DNA of 32,842 bases from Rhodococcus sp. (in: high G+C Gram-positive bacteria) (GTDB lineage: Bacteria; Actinomycetota; Actinomycetes; Mycobacteriales; Mycobacteriaceae). The stretch spans positions 1 to 32,842 of the forward strand of contig JAAZAD010000335.1 of NCBI GenBank assembly GCA_012514505.1, in the 5' to 3' direction. Position numbers and translations under genes: made by a program. This document shows, in pieces, positions 23,831 through 30,982 of this stretch (positions within the stretch are counted from its first letter, which is position 1; each line of letters opens with the position of its first letter). The notes under the pieces are model-generated. The model was not told the origin of the DNA and made no database searches. It saw nothing but the letters and a program-made list of their open reading frames with translations.

Positions 23831-24897
23831 GCCCAACCTCCCTGGCTGGCACGCGTCCGCCGCAGCAGCCAGAAGAAGAACGGGCCGCCGACGAGTGCGG
23901 TCAGCATTCCGAGAGGTAGGTCCGCATTCTCCACCAGCGTGCGCGCACCGAGGTCGGCAAGGAGAAGGACCAAGGCGCCGCAGAGGGCGCTCGCCGGGAT
24001 GAGCGTGCGATGACCTGGGCCGACGGCGATGCGCATCAGATGTGGCACTACGAGCCCCACGAACAGGATGATTCCGGTGAATGCAACGCTCGACGACACC
24101 AGGACGGCGACGATGAGCACGGCGATCTGTCGCAGGCGCTCGACGTCGAGCCCGAGATGGCGCGCGGCGTTCTCGCCCAGTGCGAGCAGGTCGAGTTTCG
24201 GGGCGATGAGAACGGTGAGCGCGATACCGGCTATTGCCATGGGTGCCACCACGGCCACGGAGTTCCAGGTGGCAGCGTTGAGACTGCCCAGCTGCCAGAA
24301 GACGATGCGGTCGCGGGCCGCGGGGTCCGCCACGAAGGTGAAGAACGCGATCAAGCCGCCCGCGAAGGCGTTCACTGCGACCCCGGTCAGCACGAGGGTG
24401 ACCACTTCGGTACGGCCGTCGTGCCGGGCGAGCGCATAGACACCGATAGTGGTGACGAGGCCGGCAGCGAAGGCAGCGGCCGCCACCGACCAGCCTGCGG
24501 CGAAAGTGCCGCCGACGACGAAGGCTGCACTCGCGCCGACCGCAGCGCCCGCCGAGACGCCGATGACGCCCGGTTCTGCCAGGGGATTCGCGAACACACC
24601 CTGTAACAGTGCGCCCGCGCATCCGAGTGCGGCACCGACGAGGACAGCGAGGACGACGCGCGGGAATCGGACTTCCCACAGCGTCACGTTGCCGCTCGGG
24701 TGGGCGGGCATCGGTCCTGCGTCGATTCCGATGCGGTGCAGAATGCTTCCGATCACCTCCATCGGGCTCGTCGGCACCTGACCGATACAAGCGGACAGCA
24801 CAGCGAACACGGCAAGGGCGATGACGAGGCCGGTGATGACGACCGTGGTCCGGCTGCGAGGTTTGGCTCCCGTGCCGAGATCTATCCCGACGCTCAC
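23827..24897 (-). CDS. hmuU: Haem/iron ABC transporter permease (FecCD family)
   Basis: This 356-residue permease of the BtuC/FecCD fold has about ten membrane helices. Family marks are LWEVRFPRVVLAVLVGAALG (73-92), LLQGVFANPLAEPGVIGVSAGA (97-118), FWQLGSLNAATW, LGLDVERLR in the coupling region, and the cytoplasmic FVGLVVPHLMRIAVGPGHR before the last helices. With HmuV it forms the haem importer of the cytoplasmic membrane. The start is GTG at 24897, overlapping the hmuT stop (GTGA), so it is translated by coupling. Haem as substrate is inferred from the adjoining haem oxygenase. Confidence 0.95.
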   Translation of the reverse strand: MSVGIDLGTGAKPRSRTTVVITGLVIALAVFAVLSACIGQVPTSPMEVIGSILHRIGIDAGPMPAHPSGNVTLWEVRFPRVVLAVLVGAALGCAGALLQGVFANPLAEPGVIGVSAGAAVGASAAFVVGGTFAAGWSVAAAAFAAGLVTTIGVYALARHDGRTEVVTLVLTGVAVNAFAGGLIAFFTFVADPAARDRIVFWQLGSLNAATWNSVAVVAPMAIAGIALTVLIAPKLDLLALGENAARHLGLDVERLRQIAVLIVAVLVSSSVAFTGIILFVGLVVPHLMRIAVGPGHRTLIPASALCGALVLLLADLGARTLVENADLPLGMLTALVGGPFFFWLLRRTRASQGGWA

Positions 24898-25907
24898 GTG
24901 GCCGGGGAGTACATTGCGTCGGCCAGAGCGCCTAGGACCCGGCCGGTGTTCGGACCGAAACTCAGCAATACCCCGTCCTCCATGTCGACGACTCGCTGGT
25001 CTTCGCCTGCCGGAGTCTGGGCGATGCCGGGGATCTTCGTGAGGCCGTCGACGCCGCCGATCGACTCGAGGCCATCCGTCATCATCAGGAACAGATCCGG
25101 TGCGGCGGCGATCATCGCCTCGCTGGTGATGGGTGCAAACGGCTGTTCCAGCCCGGCCTCGGTGCCCGCATCGGCAGCGCCGAGCGCAGTGATCAGGGCG
25201 TCGGCACCGGATCCGGGTCCACCCATCATCGTCAGTGCGGGCCCACGCATGTAGAGGAATGCCACCGTCAACGGTTCTGCGTCGTCGGGGATCTTCTCGC
25301 GTGCGGCCGCGACTTCGGCGTCGGTGCGGGCCGCGAGATCTCGCCCTGCTCGAGGCACGCCGAGCGCGTCGGCGACTGCCGTGATCTGCGGCCCCACCCC
25401 CTCCAGGGTTCGTGCCGGATCGAAGAAGACCACCGGGATGCCGGCGTCGCGAAGCTGATCCTGAACTCCCTTGGGGCCGATACTCGTGTCCGTCAGAATC
25501 ACGGTCGGCGCCAGGTCGAGGATCGCCTCGGCGTTCAGAGACTGCCCACCCGGAGTGACCACCGGAATGTCGGCTGCGGCCGGGAAATCGGAGGCGATGT
25601 CGCGTCCGACGACGTTGTCACCGAGTCCGAGTGAAAACACCGTTTCGGTGAGGGTTCCGTACCGATCTGCGGTGACGATGCGACTTGCATCGGTCACGGT
25701 GACGTCGACACCGTCGAAGCTGCGCACGGTGACTGGAAGAGCGGGTTCGGGATTGTCGGTGATGGGCTGGGGGTTCGGGTCGGCGAGTGTTGCCGTGCGT
25801 GTGTTCGCCGCGTCGCCGGTGGCGTTGTGCGCTCCCGATGAGCACGCCGTCATACCGAACAGCGCCATTGTCGACACCGCGGCTACTGCCGCTATCCGCA
25901 ATCTCAT
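24894..25907 (-). CDS. hmuT: Haem-binding lipoprotein of the ABC transporter
   Basis: This 337-residue extracytoplasmic solute-binding protein has a signal peptide (1-21) with lipobox GMTACSS (lipidated Cys22), a disordered linker and a helical-backbone binding domain. TADRYGTLTETVFSLGLGDNVVGRDIAS (about 78-105) and the long central helix (about 180-200) are typical of the HmuT/PhuT group. NAEAILDLAPTVILTDTSIG and PITSEAMIAAAPDLFLMM are the paired domain motifs. It delivers haem to HmuU. The ATG at 25907 overlaps the haem oxygenase stop (ATGA). The conserved haem-ligand positions (His/Tyr) cannot be assigned without a model; Tyr83 is a candidate. Confidence 0.93.
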   Translation of the reverse strand: MRLRIAAVAAVSTMALFGMTACSSGAHNATGDAANTRTATLADPNPQPITDNPEPALPVTVRSFDGVDVTVTDASRIVTADRYGTLTETVFSLGLGDNVVGRDIASDFPAAADIPVVTPGGQSLNAEAILDLAPTVILTDTSIGPKGVQDQLRDAGIPVVFFDPARTLEGVGPQITAVADALGVPRAGRDLAARTDAEVAAAREKIPDDAEPLTVAFLYMRGPALTMMGGPGSGADALITALGAADAGTEAGLEQPFAPITSEAMIAAAPDLFLMMTDGLESIGGVDGLTKIPGIAQTPAGEDQRVVDMEDGVLLSFGPNTGRVLGALADAMYSPAT

Positions 25908-26590
25908 TTGACCAGGTAGCTCTCGATGTCGGCTTCGAGGTCCGCGAACAGCTCGCCGTTGAGGCGGTAAGCGAGATGGACCTCACCGATAAGGTCCTGG
26001 CGATCCTGTTCGGAGAGGGGCGCGGAGTCGAGTCTCATCCGATACGCGTCCTTGAACGGCTTCGGCTTGGGGATGCCGTCGAAGGTGTAGAACTGCACAC
26101 CTTCGGTTCGGAACCCGTACGCGTGCTCGAGCTTACGGCGCACTATCTGCCCACCCGACAAATCGCCGAGGTACCGGATGTAGTGGTGCGCAACGAAACC
26201 GACCGGCCAATCGAACGCCACCTCGTCGAGACGGTCGAGGTACTTCGTCGTCGCAGGTAGCGCCGTGATGGTCGACCTCCAGTTCGGTCCAAGCAGGAAC
26301 TCCAGGTCAGCTTCGAGAGCCGGCACTCGGAGGAGTTCTTCGGCGAGGAAGAGAGCGACCAAGTCGTCGTGAGCGTGGGAGCGGCCGGCATCTTCGAGCT
26401 TCGTGTAGACGAGGTAGGTCTGTGCGAGTAGCGCGGCGTAACCGTCGACGTTCAGTTCGCCGTCCAGGAGAGCGCTCACGAATCGTGATTCGTTGGTTTC
26501 ACGGTGGGCGACACTGGTTTGTTCCCTGATACGTTCCGCGAATCCGGGTCCCTCGTCGCGCTCTGTGACGGTGGCTCTCCGGCTCGTCAT
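25904..26590 (-). CDS. hmuO: Biliverdin-producing haem oxygenase
   Basis: This 228-residue all-helical enzyme opens haem to biliverdin, CO and Fe2+. The proximal ligand is His29 in REQTSVAHRETNESRF (22-37). The distal helix carries YLGDLSGGQIVRRKL (140-154) with GDLSGGQ, and FYTFDGIPKPKPFKDAYR follows. The length is usual. ATG 26590 is chosen because GAGGAG stands 4 nt upstream; a GTG at 26602 would overlap that site. The gene heads the hmuO-hmuT-hmuU-hmuV operon, so imported haem is broken down by the product of the same transcript. A DtxR/IdeR-type box at 26627-26645 lies 36 nt upstream, predicting iron repression. Confidence 0.96.
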   Translation of the reverse strand: MTSRRATVTERDEGPGFAERIREQTSVAHRETNESRFVSALLDGELNVDGYAALLAQTYLVYTKLEDAGRSHAHDDLVALFLAEELLRVPALEADLEFLLGPNWRSTITALPATTKYLDRLDEVAFDWPVGFVAHHYIRYLGDLSGGQIVRRKLEHAYGFRTEGVQFYTFDGIPKPKPFKDAYRMRLDSAPLSEQDRQDLIGEVHLAYRLNGELFADLEADIESYLVK

Positions 26591-26626
26591 GGTGCTCCTC
26601 ACATGTGCAGACGTCCTACCTGCGAA

Positions 26627-26645
26627 CCAGGTTAGCCTGACCTGC
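26627..26645 (-). promoter_or_regulatory. DtxR/IdeR-type iron box upstream of hmuO
   Basis: The minus-strand sequence GCAGGTCAGGCTAACCTGG matches the 19-bp consensus TTAGGTTAGGCTAACCTAA at 14 positions, including 14 of the 15 inner ones (AGGTCAGGCTAACCT). It ends 36 nt before the hmuO start. Iron-loaded IdeR/DtxR would repress the haem operon. Confidence 0.85.
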
Positions 26646-26660
26646 CCAGTAGTGGGACGG

Positions 26661-27581
26661 CTAGGCGCTCACGTCGTCCAGAGCTGCAGCGATGGCGGGT
26701 GGAAGTTCGAGTTCCTCCGCCACGAGCACGCCTGTCAGCTGTGCGATGTCCCGGGCACCCACGATTGCGCTGGATACTCCGGGCCGATCGCGCACCCAGG
26801 CAAGGGCCACCGCGAGGGGTGACGTTCCCAGACCGTCCGCGGCCGTCACCACCGCGTCCACCACCCGGGTCGCGGAATCGCCCAGGTAGCTCTGCACGAC
26901 CTCCGCGTACGCCTCGTCGGCGCCGCGAGAATCGACGGGGACACCGTTGCGGTACTTACCGGTCAGCACGCCGCCGGCCAGTGGGAGCACTGCGAGCACT
27001 CCGACCCCGTGGTGTGCCGCCGCCGGTACGAGTTCTTCTTCGACGCCTCGCGCCAGCAACGAGTATTCGACCTGGGTGGCCACCAGATCGGTAGTGCGCG
27101 CCGCGGATGCGGCGGTGGCGAGCTGCCACCCGAGGTAGCCGCGGGCGCCGACGTACCGAACCCGGCCGCTGGATACGGCGTAGTCCAATGTGGCGGCCAC
27201 TTCGTCGACGGGTGTGGACGGATCCCACGTGGCCACCTGCCAGACATCCAGGTAGTCGGTGCCCAGTTCGCGCAGTGTGGAATCGAGTTGTGCGAGAAGT
27301 CCGCGACGCGAGCAGTCGACGCGGCCTGCCCCGATTCCAGCGCTCGAGCTGACGACGAGTTCTTCGCGCGGCACGACGTCACCGAGGAGTTCGGCAAGGA
27401 TGCGTTGCGCGGCGCCGTCGCCGTAGGCGGGGGAGGTGTCGACGAGAGTTCCACCCGCGTCGGCGAACGCCGAAATCTGTGCCGCCGCTTCGTCCCCATC
27501 GCTGTCTCGTCCCCAGGTCAGTGTTCCGAGCCCGAGCCTCGACACGCGGAGCCCACTCGCACCCACCGTTCTCTGTTCCAT
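26661..27581 (-). CDS. Aldo/keto-reductase-fold protein with altered active site
   Basis: This 306-residue (beta/alpha)8 protein begins MEQRTVGASGLRVSRLGLGT, the family N-terminus. Of the four catalytic residues, Asp48 and Tyr53 are present (VDTSPAYGDG). The Lys is replaced by Ser80 (VVSSSAGI) and the His by Ala117 (DVWQVATWD). Cofactor-end motifs remain (YVGARGYLGWQL, QVEYSLLARGVE, ALAWVRDRPGVSSAIVGAR). It may bind NADP(H) without reducing carbonyls, or act on something else. The ATG at 27581 has no Shine-Dalgarno, and a leaderless message is possible (TACTGT is placed about 10 nt upstream). It shares the strand of the haem operon but is separated from hmuO by the iron box, so it is probably not part of it. 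Confidence 0.88.
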   Translation of the reverse strand: MEQRTVGASGLRVSRLGLGTLTWGRDSDGDEAAAQISAFADAGGTLVDTSPAYGDGAAQRILAELLGDVVPREELVVSSSAGIGAGRVDCSRRGLLAQLDSTLRELGTDYLDVWQVATWDPSTPVDEVAATLDYAVSSGRVRYVGARGYLGWQLATAASAARTTDLVATQVEYSLLARGVEEELVPAAAHHGVGVLAVLPLAGGVLTGKYRNGVPVDSRGADEAYAEVVQSYLGDSATRVVDAVVTAADGLGTSPLAVALAWVRDRPGVSSAIVGARDIAQLTGVLVAEELELPPAIAAALDDVSA

Positions 27582-27765
27582 AACGGGGCACAGTAGTGGT
27601 GTGGTCGTCTCTGGCTGCCCTGCCACGCCGAGTTCTGATGCGAACTTCGGTTCCCGGTACCGTAGCGCCGGTGAAATATGGACTCGATGCGGATGATTGG
27701 CGCCTTCGCGCCGAAATGAACACCGGTATTGGTGCCGGCGTGAACGGCACGAAGGTGAGTGTGTG

Positions 27766-28611
27766 ATGGGCGAGGCCATGACTTGGCTACAGGCGATCAT
27801 CCTGGGCGCAGTGCAGGGTTTGACGGAATTCCTGCCGGTGTCCTCGTCCGGGCATCTGCGCATCGTCTCCGAAATCTTCTTCGGTGACGATGCCGGAGCA
27901 TCGTTCACGGCGGTCACCCAGCTCGGCACGGAGTTGGCGGTGCTCATCTTCTTCGCGCGCGACATCGCGCGCATCGTGACGGCGTGGTTCCGGGGACTCT
28001 TCCACGCGGAACACCGAGGCGACCTCGACTATCGCATGGGCTGGTACGTGATCATCGGTACGATCCCGGTCGGTGTCCTCGGCTTCTTGTTCAAGGACGA
28101 GATCCGTACCGGGGCACGCAACCTGTGGCTGATCGCCACCATGCTGATCGTTTTCGCGCTGGTCATTTCCGCGGCCGAACACTTCGGCCGTAAGGCGCGG
28201 CCCATCGAAGACCTCAAGGCCCGGGACGGCATCATCATGGGTTCCGCGCAGGCGCTTGCGCTGATTCCTGGTGTTTCGCGGTCGGGCGGCACCATCAGTG
28301 CCGGTCTGTTCCTGGGGCTGACGCGTGAGGCAGCGGCGCGCTATTCGTTCCTGCTTGCGATTCCAGCGGTGGTGGCGTCGGGGCTGTTCAGCCTTCCGGA
28401 CGCGTTCGAACCTGCGGGCGTCGGGCTGAACGCGAGCGGTCCTCAGTTGTTCGTGGCGACGGCGATCGCTTTTCTGATCGGGTACGCATCGATCGCGTGG
28501 CTGTTGAAGTTCGTCGTGAACCACTCCATGTACTGGTTCGTCGGATACCGCATCGTCATCGGTGTGATCGTGCTCGTGCTGCTTGCAACCGGTGTCGTGT
28601 CGGCAACCTGA
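27766..28611 (+). CDS. uppP: Undecaprenyl-diphosphatase
   Basis: This membrane enzyme (BacA/UppP) removes a phosphate from undecaprenyl diphosphate to recycle the lipid carrier of peptidoglycan and other envelope polymers, and is linked to bacitracin tolerance. The 281-residue product has about eight helices. The first active-site motif is [18 protein letters not shown] (17-34: Glu21, Ser26-28, His30), and the second is [16 protein letters not shown]. The ATG at 27766 has GAAGGTGAG at 27751-27759; the frame extends to 27697 without homology, and an ATG at 27778 is a weaker alternative. It is divergent from the aldo/keto-reductase gene. Confidence 0.96.
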   Translation: MGEAMTWLQAIILGAVQGLTEFLPVSSSGHLRIVSEIFFGDDAGASFTAVTQLGTELAVLIFFARDIARIVTAWFRGLFHAEHRGDLDYRMGWYVIIGTIPVGVLGFLFKDEIRTGARNLWLIATMLIVFALVISAAEHFGRKARPIEDLKARDGIIMGSAQALALIPGVSRSGGTISAGLFLGLTREAAARYSFLLAIPAVVASGLFSLPDAFEPAGVGLNASGPQLFVATAIAFLIGYASIAWLLKFVVNHSMYWFVGYRIVIGVIVLVLLATGVVSAT

Positions 28612-28635
28612 CCGCACCCGACGCGGCTTCACGTT

Positions 28636-28641
28636 TAGGCT
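28636..28641 (+). promoter_or_regulatory. -10 element giving a leaderless message (histidine phosphatase)
   Basis: TAGGCT (28636-28641) ends 6 nt before the ATG at 28648, so the expected transcription start is the A of the start codon. No Shine-Dalgarno is present between uppP and this gene. Leaderless messages are common in actinobacteria. Confidence 0.5.
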
Positions 28642-28647
28642 GGGTAA

Positions 28648-29334
28648 ATGACAGTGGTCCTTCTGCGTCACGGTCGGTCTACGGCCAACACCGCAGCCAC
28701 GCTTGCGGGGCGTACGCCAGGTGTCGGTCTCGACGACACAGGCTGGGAACAAGCACGCGGAGTGGTGGATCGGCTTGCCGGTGTACACATCGAGGCGATC
28801 GTGAGATCTCCGCTGCTCCGCTGTGAGCAGACGGTCGAGCCGTTGGCGGCGGCCCGGGATCTGGTGGTGGCGGTGGAGGACCGAATCGTCGAGGTCGACT
28901 ACGGCGACTGGACCGGCCGTGAGCTGAAATCGTTGCTCGAGGAGCCGCTCTGGACAGTGGTGCAACAACATGCGTCGGCGGCAGTCTTCCCCGGAGGCGA
29001 AGGCTTGGCCACCGTGCAGGCCAGAGCGGTGGCGGCCATCCGCGAGCACGACGCCAGGCTTGCCGAAAAGCACGGCCGGGACGTGGTGTGGTTGGCGTGC
29101 AGCCACGGCGACGTCATCAAGTCGGTTCTCGCGGATGCGCTCGGTGCACATCTCGACGGGTTCCAGCGGATCGTTGCAGAACCGGCGTCGATCAGCGTGG
29201 TTCGGTACACGAGCACCCGGCCCTTTGTTCTCCGGATGAACGACACCGGTGGTGGTTTGTCCGGGCTGAACGGCCGACACCCGAAAGGTGATCGACAGGT
29301 GGTGCCCCAATCGGTGCCCGGAGGAGAGGTGTGA
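28648..29334 (+). CDS. Histidine phosphatase family protein (MSMEG_4193 type)
   Basis: This 228-residue member of the phosphoglycerate-mutase-like superfamily has the phosphorylated His8 in LLRHGRS, Arg53 in VRSPLLRCEQT, acidic Glu82 in RIVEVDYGDWTG and the second His153 in ACSHGDVIKS. The site is therefore complete for a phosphatase or phosphomutase. The C-terminus (about 195-228) is a polar tail. The substrate is unknown. The genes for this protein, the DUF3090 protein and the SCO1664 protein recur together in actinobacteria, here beside mshC. Transcription is probably leaderless. Confidence 0.92.
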   Translation: MTVVLLRHGRSTANTAATLAGRTPGVGLDDTGWEQARGVVDRLAGVHIEAIVRSPLLRCEQTVEPLAAARDLVVAVEDRIVEVDYGDWTGRELKSLLEEPLWTVVQQHASAAVFPGGEGLATVQARAVAAIREHDARLAEKHGRDVVWLACSHGDVIKSVLADALGAHLDGFQRIVAEPASISVVRYTSTRPFVLRMNDTGGGLSGLNGRHPKGDRQVVPQSVPGGEV

Positions 29335-29447
29335 CTGTGAGTATTGACAGGTGGCCGTAGCGACCATCGACGAATGATTGTTGACGGATAATGAAGACGG
29401 GACGGGGAGCATGGTGCCTCGGTGCCCGGCTCAGTTGAGGAGGTGCA

Positions 29448-30044
29448 ATGTCACGCGCGATACACGTTTTCCGCACCCCCGATCGATTCATTGCAGGCAC
29501 GGTTGGTCAGCCAGGCGACCGGTCGTTCTACCTGCAGGCGGTGCACGAGGCTCGTGTGGTGAGCGTTCTGTTGGAGAAACAGCAGGTGCAGGTGCTCGCA
29601 GACCGCATGGGACTACTGCTCGAGGAGGTGCACCGGCGGTTCGGTACGGACGTACCACCCGAGGGTGCCGAACTCGACGACAACAACCCGCTCGTCACCC
29701 CGATCGATGCCGAGTTCCGAGTCGGCACGATGGGCCTCGGCTGGGACGCCGATGCGGAGGCCGTCGTGGTCGAACTACTGGCAGTGAGCGAGACCGAGTT
29801 CGACGAATCGGTGGTTCTCGACGACTCGGAGGAGGGCCCGGACGCGGTCCGCGTATTCCTCACCCCGCTGCAGGCGCGTGACTTCTCGCTGCGTTCGGAA
29901 CGTGTCATCGCGGCCGGCCGTGCACCGTGTCCGTTGTGCGGGGAGCCGTTGGCTCCCGAAGGTCACATGTGCATTCGGACCAACGGATATCGTCGAGGTC
30001 AGAGTTTCGGTCTCCTCGCACCGGACGTAGACGAAGAGGAGTGA
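29448..30044 (+). CDS. DUF3090 family zinc-ribbon protein
   Basis: This 198-residue protein has an N-terminal domain starting MSRAIHVFRTPDRFIAGTVG with GDRSFYLQA and VSVLLEKQQVQVLADRMG (38-55). An acidic middle part follows, then a C-terminal metal knuckle CPLCGEPLAPEGHMC (161-175: Cys161, Cys164, His173, Cys175). Function is unknown. It has the best ribosome site in the window (AGGAGG 29438-29443, 4 nt before ATG). A GATAAT hexamer at 29387-29392 is a candidate -10 in the 113-nt gap, without a clear -35. The gene overlaps the next one by 4 nt (GTGA), so stoichiometric production with the SCO1664 protein is likely. Confidence 0.92.
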   Translation: MSRAIHVFRTPDRFIAGTVGQPGDRSFYLQAVHEARVVSVLLEKQQVQVLADRMGLLLEEVHRRFGTDVPPEGAELDDNNPLVTPIDAEFRVGTMGLGWDADAEAVVVELLAVSETEFDESVVLDDSEEGPDAVRVFLTPLQARDFSLRSERVIAAGRAPCPLCGEPLAPEGHMCIRTNGYRRGQSFGLLAPDVDEEE

Positions 30045-30844
30045 CGGGCTTGCCGGTTGACGCACTCGTGGACGGTGAACTGACCCTGATCGGTCAGGTC
30101 GCACACGCGAGCAATGCCACCATCGTGTGCGAAGCCACCACCGACGAGCGCACCGTTCGGTGCGTCTACAAGCCGATTCGCGGCGAACAGCCGCTGTGGG
30201 ATTTCCCGGACGGTACCCTCGCCGGACGCGAGCGTGCCGCATACCTGGTCTCCGAGCAGCTCGGCTGGGGAGTGGTGCCGCGCACCGTGCTCCGGGACGG
30301 CCCGTTCGGGCCCGGGATGGTCCAGGAGTGGATCGACACCCCGGACCGGCATGCAGACACACCAGCAGGCCTCGAACTCGTGGACATCTGCCCGGCCGAC
30401 GACGTGCCGGCCGGCTTCTTCGAGATCCTGCACGCCACCGACATGGACGGCTCGGAGGTTGCGCTCGTTCATGCCGACGATCCGAGATTGCAGCGCATGG
30501 CCGTGCTCGACCTCGTCATCAACAATGCGGACCGCAAGGGTGGCCATGCGCTCGAAGGGTTCGACGGAGAGGTGTACGGCGTCGACCACGGTGTGTGCCT
30601 CCACGCCGAGAACAAGCTGCGCACCGTGCTGTGGGGGTGGGCCGGTCAGGAAGTTCCGGGTGCCCTCGTTGTCGATATGGCAGCACTGGTGGACTCCCTG
30701 AGCGCGGATTTCGGTGAGGAGCTCACCGAACACATCACCACGGCTGAGGTGAGCGCGCTCCGTGACCGTGTGAAGACGCTGATCGAGTTGCCGGTCATGC
30801 CGAGGCCGAACGGGCACCGCCCGATTCCCTGGCCGGCGTTCTGA
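30041..30844 (+). CDS. SCO1664 family protein (PI3/PI4-kinase-like fold)
   Basis: This 267-residue protein is named after the Streptomyces coelicolor member. Kinase-like marks are a glycine/valine-rich start, Lys44 in RCVYKPIRGEQPLWDFPDGT (40-59, a nucleotide-binding strand), the catalytic-loop-like LDLVINNADRKGGH (156-169: Asp157, Asn161/162, Asp164) and the metal-binding VDHGVCLH (181-188: Asp182). It may phosphorylate a small molecule or protein, but no activity is known. The GTG at 30041 lies in the DUF3090 stop with AGAGGA ahead. Its last codons lie inside a 30-bp tandem repeat array that begins at 30831 and continues past the stop, so the C-terminus (WPAF) may vary between strains. Confidence 0.9.
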   Translation: MTGLPVDALVDGELTLIGQVAHASNATIVCEATTDERTVRCVYKPIRGEQPLWDFPDGTLAGRERAAYLVSEQLGWGVVPRTVLRDGPFGPGMVQEWIDTPDRHADTPAGLELVDICPADDVPAGFFEILHATDMDGSEVALVHADDPRLQRMAVLDLVINNADRKGGHALEGFDGEVYGVDHGVCLHAENKLRTVLWGWAGQEVPGALVVDMAALVDSLSADFGEELTEHITTAEVSALRDRVKTLIELPVMPRPNGHRPIPWPAF

Positions 30845-30950
30845 CTGTCGGCGGTGTGACAGCCGGCGTTCTGACTGTCGGCGGTGTGACAGCCGGCATT
30901 TTGACTGCCGGCGGTGTGTCGGCCGGCGTTCTGACTGCGGGCGGAATCCA
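30831..30950. repeat. 30-bp minisatellite between the SCO1664 gene and mshC
   Basis: Four head-to-tail units of exactly 30 bp lie at 30831-30860, 30861-30890, 30891-30920 and 30921-30950. The first two differ only at the first base; the third and fourth diverge progressively. Unit 1 contains the stop codon of the SCO1664 gene, so the array grew from the gene's 3' end. Each full unit carries CTGTC...GACAG inverted arms with an 8-nt loop. No unique spacers are present, so it is not a CRISPR. Because 30 is a multiple of three, frames stay open through it (a GVLTVGGVTA decapeptide on plus, SQNAG-HTA on minus), but I see no coding evidence. Confidence 0.92.
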
Positions 30951-30969
30951 GGCCGACGGCGTTCTCCAT

Positions 30970-30975
30970 TACTCT
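30970..30975 (+). promoter_or_regulatory. -10 element giving a leaderless mshC message
   Basis: TACTCT (30970-30975) lies 7 nt before the mshC ATG and no Shine-Dalgarno is present, so transcription probably starts at the A of ATG. The corresponding -35 would fall at the end of the minisatellite (about 30947-30952) and does not match consensus. Confidence 0.4.
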
Positions 30976-30982
30976 CGGGTGC

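Noticed and set aside
22913..24790. 625-residue minus-strand frame that includes hmuV
   Set aside because: The first ~320 residues are Arg/His-rich out-of-frame translation of hmuU. HmuV starts at the ATG at 23830, which overlaps the hmuU stop.
27582..27765. Promoter or RNA element upstream of uppP
   Set aside because: Only weak hexamers (CTGATG/TACCGT) and no RNA-element signature were found, so nothing is supported.
30831..30950. Small CRISPR array
   Set aside because: Units are directly adjacent with no unique spacers, there are no cas genes, and the array starts inside a coding region.
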